Assembly: GCA_902778135.1 (NCBI GenBank)
Contig: CACYWP010000005.1
Span: 83,632 to 147,631 of the forward strand
Direction of reading: 5' to 3'
Source: an uncultured Coriobacteriaceae bacterium
GTDB taxonomy: Bacteria; Actinomycetota; Coriobacteriia; Coriobacteriales; Atopobiaceae
Length of the DNA: 64,000 nt
Every line of letters starts with the position of its first letter. The stretch's first letter is position 1. Positions 45,847 through 56,568 of this stretch are shown here, in pieces. Under the pieces are notes generated by a model, which did no database searches, was not told where the DNA came from, and was given only the letters and a program-made list of their open reading frames with translations. Made by a program: the position numbers and the translations under genes.

Positions 45847-46383
45847 CTAGGCAGCGAGGTCCTTCTGGATGCGACGCAAAAGACGGAGCAGGTCCCCCAC
45901 AGCGCTCGTAGCTATAAAGCGCTTGCCGTCGACGACCAAGGTCCCGTCGTCATCAGCCAGCGAGACCGTGGCAAACTGCTGCCACGTCAGGTGCATGTCC
46001 TTGCCGCGCTCGTCATGGGCATGCATACCGCTCGTGCACAGAGCGAAGCCGACCTTGCAGCTGCCGAGGAGCGTGGTGTCGAGAATCAGCCAGACCTTAT
46101 CGCCCTTGGGAATGCCAAAGTATTTGCGGGCAGCATCCTCCTTCTTCGAGACCTTCGGTCCCCACAGTACGTCGCTCAAGCTCTCGCCGGGGAGGGACTT
46201 CATGAATGACTGGATGGTTTGCTCGATCTTGGAGGCTGAGGCTGCCGGCGCGGAGGCAGCTTGCGCAGGCGCGGCCTGCGCGTCCGTCGTCAGCTTGTGC
46301 GGCCGGACGGCAGCGTGCTGCAAGCCAACTCGCCTGCTTGCGTTCGTGGGCCTCTCGACGCGTCCGCCCTTGTTCTCTGCCAT
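45847..46383 (-). CDS. Hypothetical protein with PH-like C-terminal domain
   Basis: A 178-residue protein. The first ~70 residues are basic, Ala/Pro/Gln-rich and probably disordered. The C-terminal ~100 residues look like a bacterial PH-like/YokE-type domain: KVWLILDTTLLGSCKVGFALCTSGMH, LTWQQFATVSL, GTLVVDGKRFIAT and a final helix. ATG 46383 follows GGGGAGG; the longer frame to 46473 is less likely. First gene of a cluster with the C11 protease. The fold assignment is by eye. Confidence 0.65.
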   Translation of the reverse strand: MAENKGGRVERPTNASRRVGLQHAAVRPHKLTTDAQAAPAQAASAPAASASKIEQTIQSFMKSLPGESLSDVLWGPKVSKKEDAARKYFGIPKGDKVWLILDTTLLGSCKVGFALCTSGMHAHDERGKDMHLTWQQFATVSLADDDGTLVVDGKRFIATSAVGDLLRLLRRIQKDLAA

Positions 46384-46720
46384 GTCATTCCTCCCCTTGC
46401 CCGCCGCGAGAAGCCGCGACGTCTGCGCCTTCGTTTGCCTCCAACATGCAAGATTAGCTGCACCATCCCGCAAAGCGCAATATGAGAGAGGCTCCCATCG
46501 CTATCGAGTAATGGGAGTCGAATCGGCATCGTGCCAGCTGCTCGAGCTCTGGGGTCTCGAACAGCTGGCACCAAGTCACTCCAGTGCCTATCGTGGCATC
46601 GTTTGGCTAGGTCGAAGCATCGCCGCGATGCAAGGTCACTTTATGAAATCGTTTGGACAGGGATTAACGTAGTTGCCACAGGGTGAATAGTCGCAATTCC
46701 ACTCTTCGCCCACAGGTTAC
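46384..46720. other. Gap with no recognised feature
   Basis: 337 bp between the PH-like gene start and the SDR stop. It must carry the promoter of the 46383-43693 operon, but I cannot place -35/-10 boxes with confidence. No repeats of the 33-bp family here. Confidence 0.4.
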
Positions 46721-47497
46721 TTACATGCAGGTATAGCCGCCGTCGACCGGCAGCTGCACGCCGGTGACGTAGGAGCTCGCCGGGCTCGCCAGGAAGATGG
46801 CGGCAGTGTCGAGCTCGCCCTCGTTGCCGTAGCGCTCCTCGGGAATCATGGTCTTGGCGTTTGCCTGGAAGAAGTCGCTGTCAAGCGTCTCCTTGGTCAG
46901 CGGGGTGTAGAAGTAGCCCGGGCAGATGGAGTTGACGGTGATGCCGTACTTGCCCCACTCGGCGGCAAGCGCGCGAGTCAGGTTGACGACGCCGCCCTTG
47001 GCCGCGTGGTACGGCGCGCTGCCGGCGACCTTGTTGCCCACGAGGCCGTACATGGACGCGATGTTGATGATGCGGCCGTACTTGGCGGGGATCATGGCCT
47101 GCTTGGCGCACGCGCGGGCGACCTTGAAGGTGCCGAAGAGGTCGATCTGCATCTCGCCGTTGAACTGGTCGTCGGTGATGTCCTCGGCGGGGGCGACAGC
47201 GCCGGTGCCGGCGTTGTTGATGAGGATGTCGATGCGGCCGAAGTGCTCGAGCACCTGCGCCACGGCGGCGTCGACATTGGCGGTGTCGGTGATGTCGCAG
47301 CGGATGGCCAGCGTCTCGACGCCGAACTCCTCGGCTATCTCGGCGGCGACCTCGTCGATCTGCTGCTGGCGGCGGGCCATCACGACGATGCTGGCACCCT
47401 GGCTGGCGAGCGCCTTGGCCATCTGCACGCCCAGGCCGCCCGATGCCCCGGTGACGATGGCGACGCGGCCCGTAAGATCGAAGTAGTTGCGATCCAT
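46721..47497 (-). CDS. SDR-family dehydrogenase (gluconate 5-dehydrogenase-like)
   Basis: A 258-residue classical short-chain dehydrogenase: NAD(P)-binding TGASGGLGVQMAKAL at residue ~15, NNAGTGA, catalytic Ser in INIASMYG and YHAAKGG (Tyr-x3-Lys), then NSICPGYFYTPLT. ATG 47497 follows GAGGGGG. Its overall look is closest to gluconate 5-dehydrogenase/2-deoxygluconate dehydrogenase types, suggesting ketogluconate or hexuronate metabolism. Monocistronic. Confidence 0.9.
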   Translation of the reverse strand: MDRNYFDLTGRVAIVTGASGGLGVQMAKALASQGASIVVMARRQQQIDEVAAEIAEEFGVETLAIRCDITDTANVDAAVAQVLEHFGRIDILINNAGTGAVAPAEDITDDQFNGEMQIDLFGTFKVARACAKQAMIPAKYGRIINIASMYGLVGNKVAGSAPYHAAKGGVVNLTRALAAEWGKYGITVNSICPGYFYTPLTKETLDSDFFQANAKTMIPEERYGNEGELDTAAIFLASPASSYVTGVQLPVDGGYTCM

Positions 47498-47685
47498 GGT
47501 GGTTCCCCCTCTTTTTGTGTGCGCATGCACCCCTCTAGACGCTTTCGATTATCGCCATCGATCGCATGGGGTCGGCCGAGAGAACGAAAATCGAAGGGGA
47601 TTATAGATATGCTGTGTACCAATCGCATAAAACCGGGAAAACCCGTTCCGGGAGCACGGGCCCCTCCCATGCTCGACGAGGGAGG

Positions 47686-48426
47686 CTACCAGCCCATTTC
47701 ATCCAGCCAGGCCAGCGTCCGCCGTTCTCGCTCAGAGCGCTCTCCGGCTGCGTAGCGGCCCAGCCTCAGCTCTCCCTTGAGCTCTCCGTCAAGCAGATAC
47801 AGGATGCGTTTGCAGCTTGCGGCGACACGGCTGTCGTGGGTCACCAGCAGGATAGTCGTCCCTTCCAGATTGATCCCGAGAAAGGCTTGCAGAACCTCCT
47901 CGGAGGCAGCCTGGTTCAGTGCACCCGTCGGTTCATCTGCGAAGAGAATCCGCGGCGAGAGCATCATGCTTCTGCAGATGCAGGCACGCTGCAGCTGACC
48001 ACCGGACACGTCGGTAATCCTTCTTTCTGCCAGGCCGTCAATCCCGAACTGACGCATCATGCGGATGGCCTTCTCCGTCTGTTCGGCCCTAAACGCCCGA
48101 CTCCTGTCCGCGTGAACGGAAGGCAGAAGAATGTTGTCCAAGATATTCAGATGGGACAGCATGTTCATCTGCTGGAAGACAAAGCCCATCTGATGCAGGC
48201 GCAGACGCGCTCGGTCATCTTCTGACAAACCGACGATCTCCTGGTCGTCGAGCCATACCTCTCCGGCATCCGCCTGATCCATACCGGACACCTGATAAAG
48301 AAGGGTCGACTTCCCGGAGCCAGAGGGCCCCATGACAGCAACCATTTCGCCTTCTTCGACAGCGAAGGAGATGTCCTTCAGAATGCCTTCCTTGCAAAGA
48401 TGGCTGACTCGTAGGATTTCTTTCAT
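47686..48426 (-). CDS. ABC transporter ATP-binding protein (MacB/LolD type)
   Basis: A 246-residue ATPase with Walker A GPSGSGKST, Q-loop FVFQQMNML, signature VSGGQLQRA and Walker B ILFADEPTG. It energises the FtsX-like permease encoded 17 bp upstream. ATG 48426; a GAAGGGAAG site lies ~9 nt before it. Last gene of a three-gene efflux operon under TetR control. MacB-type pairs export peptides, antibiotics or lipoproteins. Confidence 0.93.
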   Translation of the reverse strand: MKEILRVSHLCKEGILKDISFAVEEGEMVAVMGPSGSGKSTLLYQVSGMDQADAGEVWLDDQEIVGLSEDDRARLRLHQMGFVFQQMNMLSHLNILDNILLPSVHADRSRAFRAEQTEKAIRMMRQFGIDGLAERRITDVSGGQLQRACICRSMMLSPRILFADEPTGALNQAASEEVLQAFLGINLEGTTILLVTHDSRVAASCKRILYLLDGELKGELRLGRYAAGERSERERRTLAWLDEMGW

Positions 48427-48443
48427 GATGAACGTCTTCCCTT

Positions 48444-50714
48444 CTATTCCTGTCCGGCGCAGCATTCGCTTGCCCGGATGCGATTGATCTCTGCGAGGCT
48501 GACCCACGCGGCAAGCATGGCGACCACAACGGTGATGACCGGGATGACGAGAAAGACCCGGACGGGGTCGATGACGAATTGGAAACCGGCCGCTCCCAAC
48601 GATCCGAGGAGCAGTCCGGCCAAGTGTTGCCCCGGACCCAAGCCCAGACAGACGCCCGCAGCCGTACCGCCCAAAACGTACGGGAACAATTGCTTTAGAT
48701 AGGTGAGACGGATCTCCGTCGAAACAAAGCCAAGTGCCTTTAGGAGCGAACAGCTTGTGCGTTCCTGCCAGACGGTCAGCCGCACAAACAGGAGAACCAC
48801 CGTCGCCAGCACGAGACAGGAAACCCCGACCGCCAGGACGGCCGCATTCCGGATATGCCGAATGGTCTGCCCGTAGATCGCGTCGACATAGTTTGAGATA
48901 TCCGTTACGCGCACCCCGGCATCGTAATCCCGAACGTGCGCCTGATACCTATCGACCCACTCCGCAACGTCGTCAGCCTCTTGTAGCGTCGCATAGACAA
49001 CGCACCACATTGGGGCACCGGCGTCTCCTGACGGCAATGAGCAGGCCTTGGCGGTCTTGCCGCCGTTCGTGATATCCGAGTAGATGCCACACACCCGGCA
49101 ACGGACGCCGTCCTCCAGGCCGTTGTGACCCATCCGAACCGTGACGGCATCACCGATGCCCAGCCCAAGCTCGGAGGCGTTCAGCAACGACAAGGCGATC
49201 TCGCCTTCCTCGTCCGGCCAGCTTCCCTCGTTGTAGCGCACGGGATACGTGCCGTGGTCGCCGGTTTCAATCAAAAGGCTGTATTCGCGTCCATCATCGA
49301 GTGCGACCCGGTAGGAACGGGTCTCCATGGCCACAAAGCCCTCAACCGAGGGATCGTCTTCCAGCTCGGCGAGGACTGCACCACAAACCTCATCAATATG
49401 CTCCGCCTGGCGGATGTCAATGCGAATCTGGCTGCTGCCGATGCCCATATAGCTGACAAAATGCGGGGAAGCCAAGGTGCTGGCGACATTCTGGGGAACC
49501 AGCATCAACCCAGCCGCCGCGGCGGCGATGACCATGATAAAGAGATACCGGTTCTTCCCTTTCCCTGGCCCTTCTGTTCCGCGAAGGGCGTCGACAACGG
49601 TCAGCCTTTCGGTGAGGCGCAGGGTACGGCGCACCGAAAGAAGGATCATGGCTTCCACCGCCAGGATCCCAACGACGGAGAGCAGCCAGATACCTGCCGT
49701 GTGCTCGGGCAGTCCGTACAGCTCCTTCATCTGCTCGCAGAGGGGAACGGATGCCAGAAGCGCGCCGACCTCCCCAAGCACGGCGCCGAGGACCGAGAGA
49801 ATCAGAAACTTGGAGAAGTACAGGTTGCGAATGTCCGTACGCGAGATTCCGATGGCCTTCATCATGCCGATTTCCCGCCTGTCCTTCTCCAGGCTCGTCA
49901 GGAGAATCGTTCGTATGCATAGGATCGAGATGCCCAGGATGACAACGCTGACCAGGAGAATGACCAGCGTCATCATTCCGTCTGAGAGGGCGTTTATCAG
50001 GCGGATTAGCGGACGGGTGATGGTCGGTCCGTTTGAGGGAAGACCTGCGTCCGCGTAGGCAGTGGCAAAGGCATTGATGTCCGCCCCGTCATGCAGCCGA
50101 AACTCGATGAGGTATTCCTCCTTGCCCAGGGCCTTCAGCCGGGCATAGTCCCGCTCGTGTACCAGAAAGCGTTTGGACGAAGCCATCATGGAATTCATCT
50201 GCGAGTCCCGCAGGAAGCCGGCAATGGTGAGGTCTTCCGCACCGACTCGCAGAGCCTCGCCAACGCTCACGTCGTATTCGCTTCGATAGCAGACGGGAAC
50301 ATAGATCTCACCGGGAGAGACCCGGATGACGTTTCCCTCGAGGTCCAACAGGAAGTCAAAGGCTTTGTTCTGCACGCACAGCCCATTGTCCTGCGTGTTG
50401 TCCGCAAGCGTCTGCGGTCCCAACGACAGCTTTCCGTTTTCCAGATTCAGAAAGCCCGCCATCTGCATCTGGGCGACGTCCGGACGGTTTGCCGCAAACC
50501 GGACAAGCTCTTCGTGATCAAGCCCTCCACTGTGCATCTGGAGGAAATCCGGCGTTTCGGCCGTCTCCATAAGGCGGTCTATGGAGGTCAGCAACGTCGC
50601 GGACAACAGGACCGACAGTCCCATCAAGGCTGCCGAAACGGCCATGAGGCAGATTGTGGCCACCGTCACCAGCCGATTCTCTTTCCAGTCATTCCAAACC
50701 AGCCGTGTTTCCAT
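48444..50714 (-). CDS. ABC transporter FtsX-like permease
   Basis: A 756-residue membrane protein with two FtsX-type permease modules: an N-terminal span (TVATICLMAVSAALMGLSVL), a large extracytoplasmic domain (~50-240), three spans (~245-370), a second extracytoplasmic domain (~420-620) and three C-terminal spans. ATG 50714 follows GGAG and overlaps the MFS gene end by 26 bp, indicating translational coupling. Partner of the ATPase at 47686. Confidence 0.92.
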   Translation of the reverse strand: METRLVWNDWKENRLVTVATICLMAVSAALMGLSVLLSATLLTSIDRLMETAETPDFLQMHSGGLDHEELVRFAANRPDVAQMQMAGFLNLENGKLSLGPQTLADNTQDNGLCVQNKAFDFLLDLEGNVIRVSPGEIYVPVCYRSEYDVSVGEALRVGAEDLTIAGFLRDSQMNSMMASSKRFLVHERDYARLKALGKEEYLIEFRLHDGADINAFATAYADAGLPSNGPTITRPLIRLINALSDGMMTLVILLVSVVILGISILCIRTILLTSLEKDRREIGMMKAIGISRTDIRNLYFSKFLILSVLGAVLGEVGALLASVPLCEQMKELYGLPEHTAGIWLLSVVGILAVEAMILLSVRRTLRLTERLTVVDALRGTEGPGKGKNRYLFIMVIAAAAAGLMLVPQNVASTLASPHFVSYMGIGSSQIRIDIRQAEHIDEVCGAVLAELEDDPSVEGFVAMETRSYRVALDDGREYSLLIETGDHGTYPVRYNEGSWPDEEGEIALSLLNASELGLGIGDAVTVRMGHNGLEDGVRCRVCGIYSDITNGGKTAKACSLPSGDAGAPMWCVVYATLQEADDVAEWVDRYQAHVRDYDAGVRVTDISNYVDAIYGQTIRHIRNAAVLAVGVSCLVLATVVLLFVRLTVWQERTSCSLLKALGFVSTEIRLTYLKQLFPYVLGGTAAGVCLGLGPGQHLAGLLLGSLGAAGFQFVIDPVRVFLVIPVITVVVAMLAAWVSLAEINRIRASECCAGQE

Positions 50715-51939
50715 TTGTCTCCAAGCTCCTTACGCTCCTGATCATCCAGAGAAACGAGGACGTTGCCACAAGCAGGACACCGGCACCCATGATCACCAGC
50801 GCAGATCCGCGTCCGACTGTGATGTGCCAGACCCCGGCGAGGCAATCTGCCAGACTGCCCGCAGTGCCGTAGGCAACGACATAGCCGATCTGGGACAGAA
50901 AGCTGATCAAGCCCCAGGCGCGGCCTTGCTTGTCGACGTCGATGCTCGTCCGCGTCAGGTAGTCAAGGCAATTGTTCGCGAACGGCAGCAGAAAGAAGAA
51001 CAGGAAGCCAAACGCGCAGATCACCACGATGTTTTCCCATGAGCCAAAACCAACCATGGCGGCACCCGCCCCCACCAGGGAGAGGCAGAGCGTTCTGACA
51101 TAGTGGCCTTTGATGCCTCGAATCCCCAGAAGGAGACTGGAGACCAGCATGCCCAGGGCACAGACGGTCTCGGCCACGCCGAGCGTCCTGCTGTCGGCAA
51201 AGCTCAGGATCATCGGCTCGGACAGAATCTGAATGGCTCCCATGAAGCAGGTGATGACTGCGGAGACGAGAACCAATGCGAAGACGCCATGGTTGCCGGT
51301 GATTGCCTGCCATCCGACGCGGAAGCTTTCCCTGAACGATTCTTCTGCCTTTGACGCTTTTGTCACGAGCCCACGTCGGACAACCGCAGTGCATGCCACG
51401 GTCAGAAAGAAGGTGGCGATGTCGATCAGCAGGATCAGCCGGATGCCACCGATGTCGAGCAGGAGGGCCGCAAGCAACGGAGAGACCAGATAGCGGGCGC
51501 TTCCTGCAAGGCTTACCATGCCGCTGGCCTTCGAGTATTCCTCCGGCGTCAGCAGGTCGGTAATCGTCGCTCGATAGGATGGCTCCAACAGGGACGAGAA
51601 GACGGAACTGACACTGACGCCAATACAGATCTGCCAGAGTCTTGCCTCCCCTCTCGTCATGCAGAGCAGAATGTAGAACAGACCCAGGGCAGAAAGGCCG
51701 TCCCCCAGCATCATCAGCAGTCTTCTGTCATATCGGTCCGCCAGAACACCCGCAGGCGCGGACAGGAGCAGGGTGGGAAGAAAGGCCAGAAGTGTGACCA
51801 AGGCCATGCTCCCGGCGCTGTGGGTCAGGTTGAACACATAGACACCAAGACTGAAGCTGGTCAGTCCTCCACCAATGGCGGAGATCAGCTCTCCGCTCCA
51901 CAGGAGCAAGAACTTCCTGTAGTTGGATGTCTTCTTCAT
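50689..51939 (-). CDS. MFS efflux transporter (macrolide-efflux type)
   Basis: A 416-residue 12-span MFS protein with the cytoplasmic-loop motif GVLADRYDRRLLM and an LLEPSYRATITDLLTPEEY segment characteristic of the macrolide-efflux (MefA/MdfA-like) branch. ATG 51939 (MKKTSNYRKFLLLWSGE) follows AGAGGGTGG; GTG 51951 overlaps that site. First gene of the operon MFS-permease-ATPase, 93 bp downstream of the TetR gene and preceded by a TetR operator. Likely exports a drug or host/plant amphiphile. Confidence 0.9.
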   Translation of the reverse strand: MKKTSNYRKFLLLWSGELISAIGGGLTSFSLGVYVFNLTHSAGSMALVTLLAFLPTLLLSAPAGVLADRYDRRLLMMLGDGLSALGLFYILLCMTRGEARLWQICIGVSVSSVFSSLLEPSYRATITDLLTPEEYSKASGMVSLAGSARYLVSPLLAALLLDIGGIRLILLIDIATFFLTVACTAVVRRGLVTKASKAEESFRESFRVGWQAITGNHGVFALVLVSAVITCFMGAIQILSEPMILSFADSRTLGVAETVCALGMLVSSLLLGIRGIKGHYVRTLCLSLVGAGAAMVGFGSWENIVVICAFGFLFFFLLPFANNCLDYLTRTSIDVDKQGRAWGLISFLSQIGYVVAYGTAGSLADCLAGVWHITVGRGSALVIMGAGVLLVATSSFLWMIRSVRSLETNGNTAGLE

Positions 51940-51964
51940 GGTTGGCGCCACCCTCTCTTTATAG

Positions 51965-51981
51965 ACCGACTGCCTGTCGGT
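51965..51981. promoter_or_regulatory. TetR operator 1 (efflux operon)
   Basis: ACCGACTGCCTGTCGGT: 6-bp arms ACCGAC/GTCGGT and a 5-bp centre, just upstream of the MFS start. Its twin is at 52692-52708. Confidence 0.8.
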
Positions 51982-52032
51982 TATAAGTCACGAAAGAGGG
52001 GGACTCATCTGAACGATCAGTCCCCACTCTGC

Positions 52033-52659
52033 CTATATGCTGAAGATCTTCGAGATCGGTTCCTGCAGAAGGCCTTCCTCTGCGCCCATGATTCGCTCGG
52101 TATGGTAGATAAAGGCTTGGATCCTCTGCACACGCTCCTCCGAACCGAGCTCTTCCAATTCGTCAAAGGCGATATTGGAATAGATCATGACCATCTCGAC
52201 AGCTTCCGTCGGGTAGGGGGTGCTGAAGATTCCCTCTCTGCACCCCTCGTCGATCAGGGCGGCGACGATGGGAACAACCCCGCCGATGAGCTGCTGGTGC
52301 ATCTTCTGATGGAGCAGGGCGTTTTGCGGCTTGTGCACCTGGAGCTTTACTTCGTCACCTATCTGAGACTCGACATTCAGCGACATGACGGTTTTGGTCA
52401 ACCGCTCAAGCAGAGGAATGCTCTTGTCGGTGGCAATGGCCTCGGCCTGGCGCATGAGCGCCTCGGTGATCCGGCTGATTACCGCGTCTAGAATCTCTTC
52501 CTTGGACTTGAAATGGTGGTACAACGTCCCGCGCGCGATTCCGATTGCGTTGATGATGTCGTTCGTGCTGGTATTGTCAAAGCCTTTGGCAGCAAAGAGC
52601 TGTTCCGCCACGTCGAGGATCTCGCTCTTTCGCTCTTCGGCTGGTTTCACCGTTCTCAT
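52033..52659 (-). CDS. TetR-family transcriptional repressor
   Basis: A 208-residue repressor with a TetR HTH (NTSTNDIINAIGIARGTLYH, residues ~29-48, FKSKEEI following) and an all-helical ligand-binding C-terminus. ATG 52659; ribosome site weak (GAGAGAA). Matching palindromes lie both upstream of its own gene (52692) and upstream of the efflux operon (51965), so it should repress both until an exported compound binds. Confidence 0.92.
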   Translation of the reverse strand: MRTVKPAEERKSEILDVAEQLFAAKGFDNTSTNDIINAIGIARGTLYHHFKSKEEILDAVISRITEALMRQAEAIATDKSIPLLERLTKTVMSLNVESQIGDEVKLQVHKPQNALLHQKMHQQLIGGVVPIVAALIDEGCREGIFSTPYPTEAVEMVMIYSNIAFDELEELGSEERVQRIQAFIYHTERIMGAEEGLLQEPISKIFSI

Positions 52660-52691
52660 GGCAACGCAGTTTCTCTCGTTCTTCCGCCAAG

Positions 52692-52708
52692 ACCGACAAC
52701 CTGTCGGT
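52692..52708. promoter_or_regulatory. TetR operator 2 (autoregulation)
   Basis: ACCGACAACCTGTCGGT: same arms, same 5-bp centre length and same CCT core as operator 1, 33 bp upstream of the tetR start. Confidence 0.8.
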
Positions 52709-52807
52709 TAGTTGTACTTAAGCATATTTCTCGGCCCTTGTAAAGGCTGGTTACGGCATCTGACCGCACGACACAGGTGCCGGAGGGCTCTTGGTCCTGC
52801 AAATGAC

Positions 52808-52896
52808 GATGCACCAGTAAGGACAAGCCCCACTGGTGCATCACGGATACATTGCTCTCGCAGGGGCACTTGGGAGTTACCCAGAGTGTCCCCTGC
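52808..52896. terminator. Two hairpins between GH1 and tetR genes
   Basis: GATGCACCAGT/ACTGGTGCATC (52808-52842, 11-bp stem) and GCAGGGG...CCCCTGC (52860-52896, longer imperfect stem). The second lies 27 bp past the GH1 stop and probably terminates it. Confidence 0.55.
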
Positions 52897-52922
52897 CCGG
52901 ATTTGCTAACGAAGCTCGGGTG

Positions 52923-54401
<1,479 letters not shown>

Positions 54402-54435
54402 CTATGCTCTGAAGCCTGTCACGCACGTGGCCACA

Positions 54436-54459
54436 GGTCCACGCATGCACCAGTGGACC
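54436..54459 (-). terminator. Hairpin between MFS and GH1 genes
   Basis: GGTCCAC and GTGGACC arms with a 10-nt loop within the 106-bp gap. No U-run. Confidence 0.35.
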
Positions 54460-54477
54460 CGTCCCAAGACAGGCAGC

Positions 54478-55698
54478 CTAGCGCCTGGCAAGCCTGCCTG
54501 CCGCCACCACCGTCGCGATGGCTGCGACGCCAAGCCCGATGCACAGCACGAATGCGAGTGCATAGGACTGGGTCGCGTCATACACGAAGCCGATGGCGCT
54601 CATGGAAACCGCCGCGCCAACGTTGCTGGCCATGGCCACGGGCGGATAGGCGCGGTCGAACTGCTCGTTGCCGAAGAAGTGGCGAGGGAGCAGCGACGTC
54701 GAGACCGCGCCGACGGCATAGCTGCCACCAAAGAGCAGCGAGCCTGCCAGCATCAGGGGCACCGAGCCGCCCAGCATGACAAGCGCGAGACCTGCGACGC
54801 ACAGCGCGCACATGACGATGGTCGCCTTGGGAGCGCCAACACGGTCGGACAGCACGCCGATGCCCAGCTTCATCAGGATGTTGCCGATCATGGCCACACT
54901 CGTCATGGTGGCTCCGATGGCGAGGCCGATGTTCTCGGCATAGCCCGGGAAGTGCTGCGCGATGGAGGTCACGAAGGCCATGAGCACGCCCATGAGCGCG
55001 ATGCAGAGGAAGGTCGGGTTGGCATAGCTGAACGCCGTGTCCGACGCGGAGGATCCTGCCTTGGCGGCTGTCTGCTGGCGCGCGTCACCATAGGGCAGTA
55101 GGCCCTCGGCCTCGGGCGTGGCCTGGAAGGGCACGAGCACGGCGGGAAGCACCAGCACCAGGATGGCAAGGGCGACAACCGCATAGGCGTTGCGCCAGCC
55201 AAGCGACGCGATCACGGACGAGAAGGCCATCGAGCCCAGGGCGCCGGCGATGCCGCTCGACGCCATGACCACGCTCGTGGCAGTTCCTGCGCTCTTGTTG
55301 AACCATGACCCCACGATCATGTTGGCCGGTGCCATGGCAAAGAGGCAGGTGGAGAAGCCGCGCACGGCTCCCAGCACATAGAAGGCTGCCGGGGTGCTCA
55401 CGCGTCCCATGAGGAAGGTGGCGGCCACGGCCACGGCCAGCGCGGGAACGAGGACCGTCTTGTAGGGGAAGCGCCTCATGAAGGTGGGCACGAGCAACGT
55501 CGTGAATGCCGTCACCAGCGAGAACACCGTCATGTGCAGCGAGAACGTGCCACGCATCATGCCCAGGTCGTCCGCCACCGGCGCGTAGAACACGCCAGCT
55601 GCGTTGAGCGAGAGCCCCAATCCCGCCGCCACCATGCCGCAGCACACCGCCATGACCACCCAAGGTTTGCTGCCACTCTGCCTGAGCTCCCCTGCCAT
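54478..55698 (-). CDS. MFS transporter (oxalate/formate-antiporter-like)
   Basis: A 406-residue 12-span transporter (SKPWVVMAVCCGMVAAGLGL; FMRRFPYKTVLVPALAV). The overall style is the OFA/NarK-like MFS group of organic-anion carriers. ATG 55698 follows GGGAGGGG; the frame upstream to 55860 runs into repeats and is not coding. Substrate unknown; co-transcription with the GH1 gene downstream is possible. Confidence 0.87.
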   Translation of the reverse strand: MAGELRQSGSKPWVVMAVCCGMVAAGLGLSLNAAGVFYAPVADDLGMMRGTFSLHMTVFSLVTAFTTLLVPTFMRRFPYKTVLVPALAVAVAATFLMGRVSTPAAFYVLGAVRGFSTCLFAMAPANMIVGSWFNKSAGTATSVVMASSGIAGALGSMAFSSVIASLGWRNAYAVVALAILVLVLPAVLVPFQATPEAEGLLPYGDARQQTAAKAGSSASDTAFSYANPTFLCIALMGVLMAFVTSIAQHFPGYAENIGLAIGATMTSVAMIGNILMKLGIGVLSDRVGAPKATIVMCALCVAGLALVMLGGSVPLMLAGSLLFGGSYAVGAVSTSLLPRHFFGNEQFDRAYPPVAMASNVGAAVSMSAIGFVYDATQSYALAFVLCIGLGVAAIATVVAAGRLARR

Positions 55699-55814
55699 AC
55701 CGACCCCTCCCTCGCATAGATTGCTCTGGCTACAGTGAACCATGTTGGGCTTTCTATGTCTAAAGCTTCTTTTATATGGAATTACATGCATCTGTTGCAT
55801 GGTTCGAGGGTCGT

Positions 55815-55892
55815 TTCGACCGTCTGGGACGGTTCTCCCCGGTCGAATTCTGTTCGACATCCGGTTCGACCATCGGGGACGGCACGGTCGAA
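55815..55892. repeat. 33-bp palindromic repeat plus shortened copy
   Basis: A full unit at 55815-55847 in the CTGGGACGGTTCTC orientation and a 28-bp degenerate unit at 55865-55892 lacking part of the core but keeping the TTCGACC and GGTCGAA ends. Confidence 0.75.
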
Positions 55893-55978
55893 TTCCGTGC
55901 CTAGTGCGGGCTGCACACGGAACAGCGGGCAGTCACCACGCCGCCCCATCACCCGAAAGGTCGGCCATCTTCGTCACT

Positions 55979-56073
55979 TTCGACCGTGGAGAACCGTCCC
56001 AGACGGTCGAACGCACGAGGGGTTGGCCGCCTCTGCCATTTTCGACCGTGGAGAACCGTCCCAGATGGTCGAA
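55979..56073. repeat. Two tandem 33-bp palindromic repeats
   Basis: Units at 55979-56011 and 56041-56073, same orientation (GAGAACCGTCCCAG core), 62 bp apart, similar to the 66-bp spacing at 36148-36246. Confidence 0.85.
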
Positions 56074-56124
56074 AGGCGGGACAGTGTCGCAGTGCGAATT
56101 TGGACGATACGATGGCCGCCAGAC

Positions 56125-56568
56125 TCAGCCTGTGTAGGCGTCCTCCGCATCGCTCTTGAAGTAGCCCGTACGCTCGGCCTCGACGAGCCACGCCTCCTCT
56201 TCCGGCGTGTCGGCAAGGTCCTCGCGCTCGATGAGGAATACCACGGGACGGGTTCCGTCGTTGCAGCAGGCGACCATCTGACGGTCATCTGACGTCCAAC
56301 GGTGCATGATCGAACCGCCCTGCAGCGCCGTGTACACGTAGCGGCTGATGCAGTCCCACGCCTCCGCGCACGGGAAGTCGCGCCCCTCAGGACCAGACGC
56401 CCGGCCGAAGCGCCAGAAGTCGTCACGCCCACCATCACGCCAGAACTCGAAGGTGTCACCCACCTCGAAGACGCCGCATGGACCGCTCGCTGGGTCCGCA
56501 AGGTAGCGTCTCTGCAGGTCGCAGAAGCACTTCTTTTCCAGTACGGTGACCCTCACATGATGTCGCAT
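56125..56568 (-). CDS. TIGR04076-family protein
   Basis: A 147-residue small protein of the TIGR04076 group: MRHHVRVTVLEKKCFCDLQ, GDTFEFWRDGG, CAEAWDCISRYVYTALQGG and a C-terminal MVACCNDGTRPVVFLIER. Several conserved cysteines suggest metal or redox chemistry; function unknown. ATG 56568 follows AGGAGG. Confidence 0.82.
   Translation of the reverse strand: MRHHVRVTVLEKKCFCDLQRRYLADPASGPCGVFEVGDTFEFWRDGGRDDFWRFGRASGPEGRDFPCAEAWDCISRYVYTALQGGSIMHRWTSDDRQMVACCNDGTRPVVFLIEREDLADTPEEEAWLVEAERTGYFKSDAEDAYTG

Larger units (their letters stand above)
55699..56124. other. Intergenic repeat cluster
   Basis: 426 bp between the MFS start and the TIGR04076 stop, occupied by four units of the 33-bp palindromic family and no gene (see the two repeat entries). 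Confidence 0.7.
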
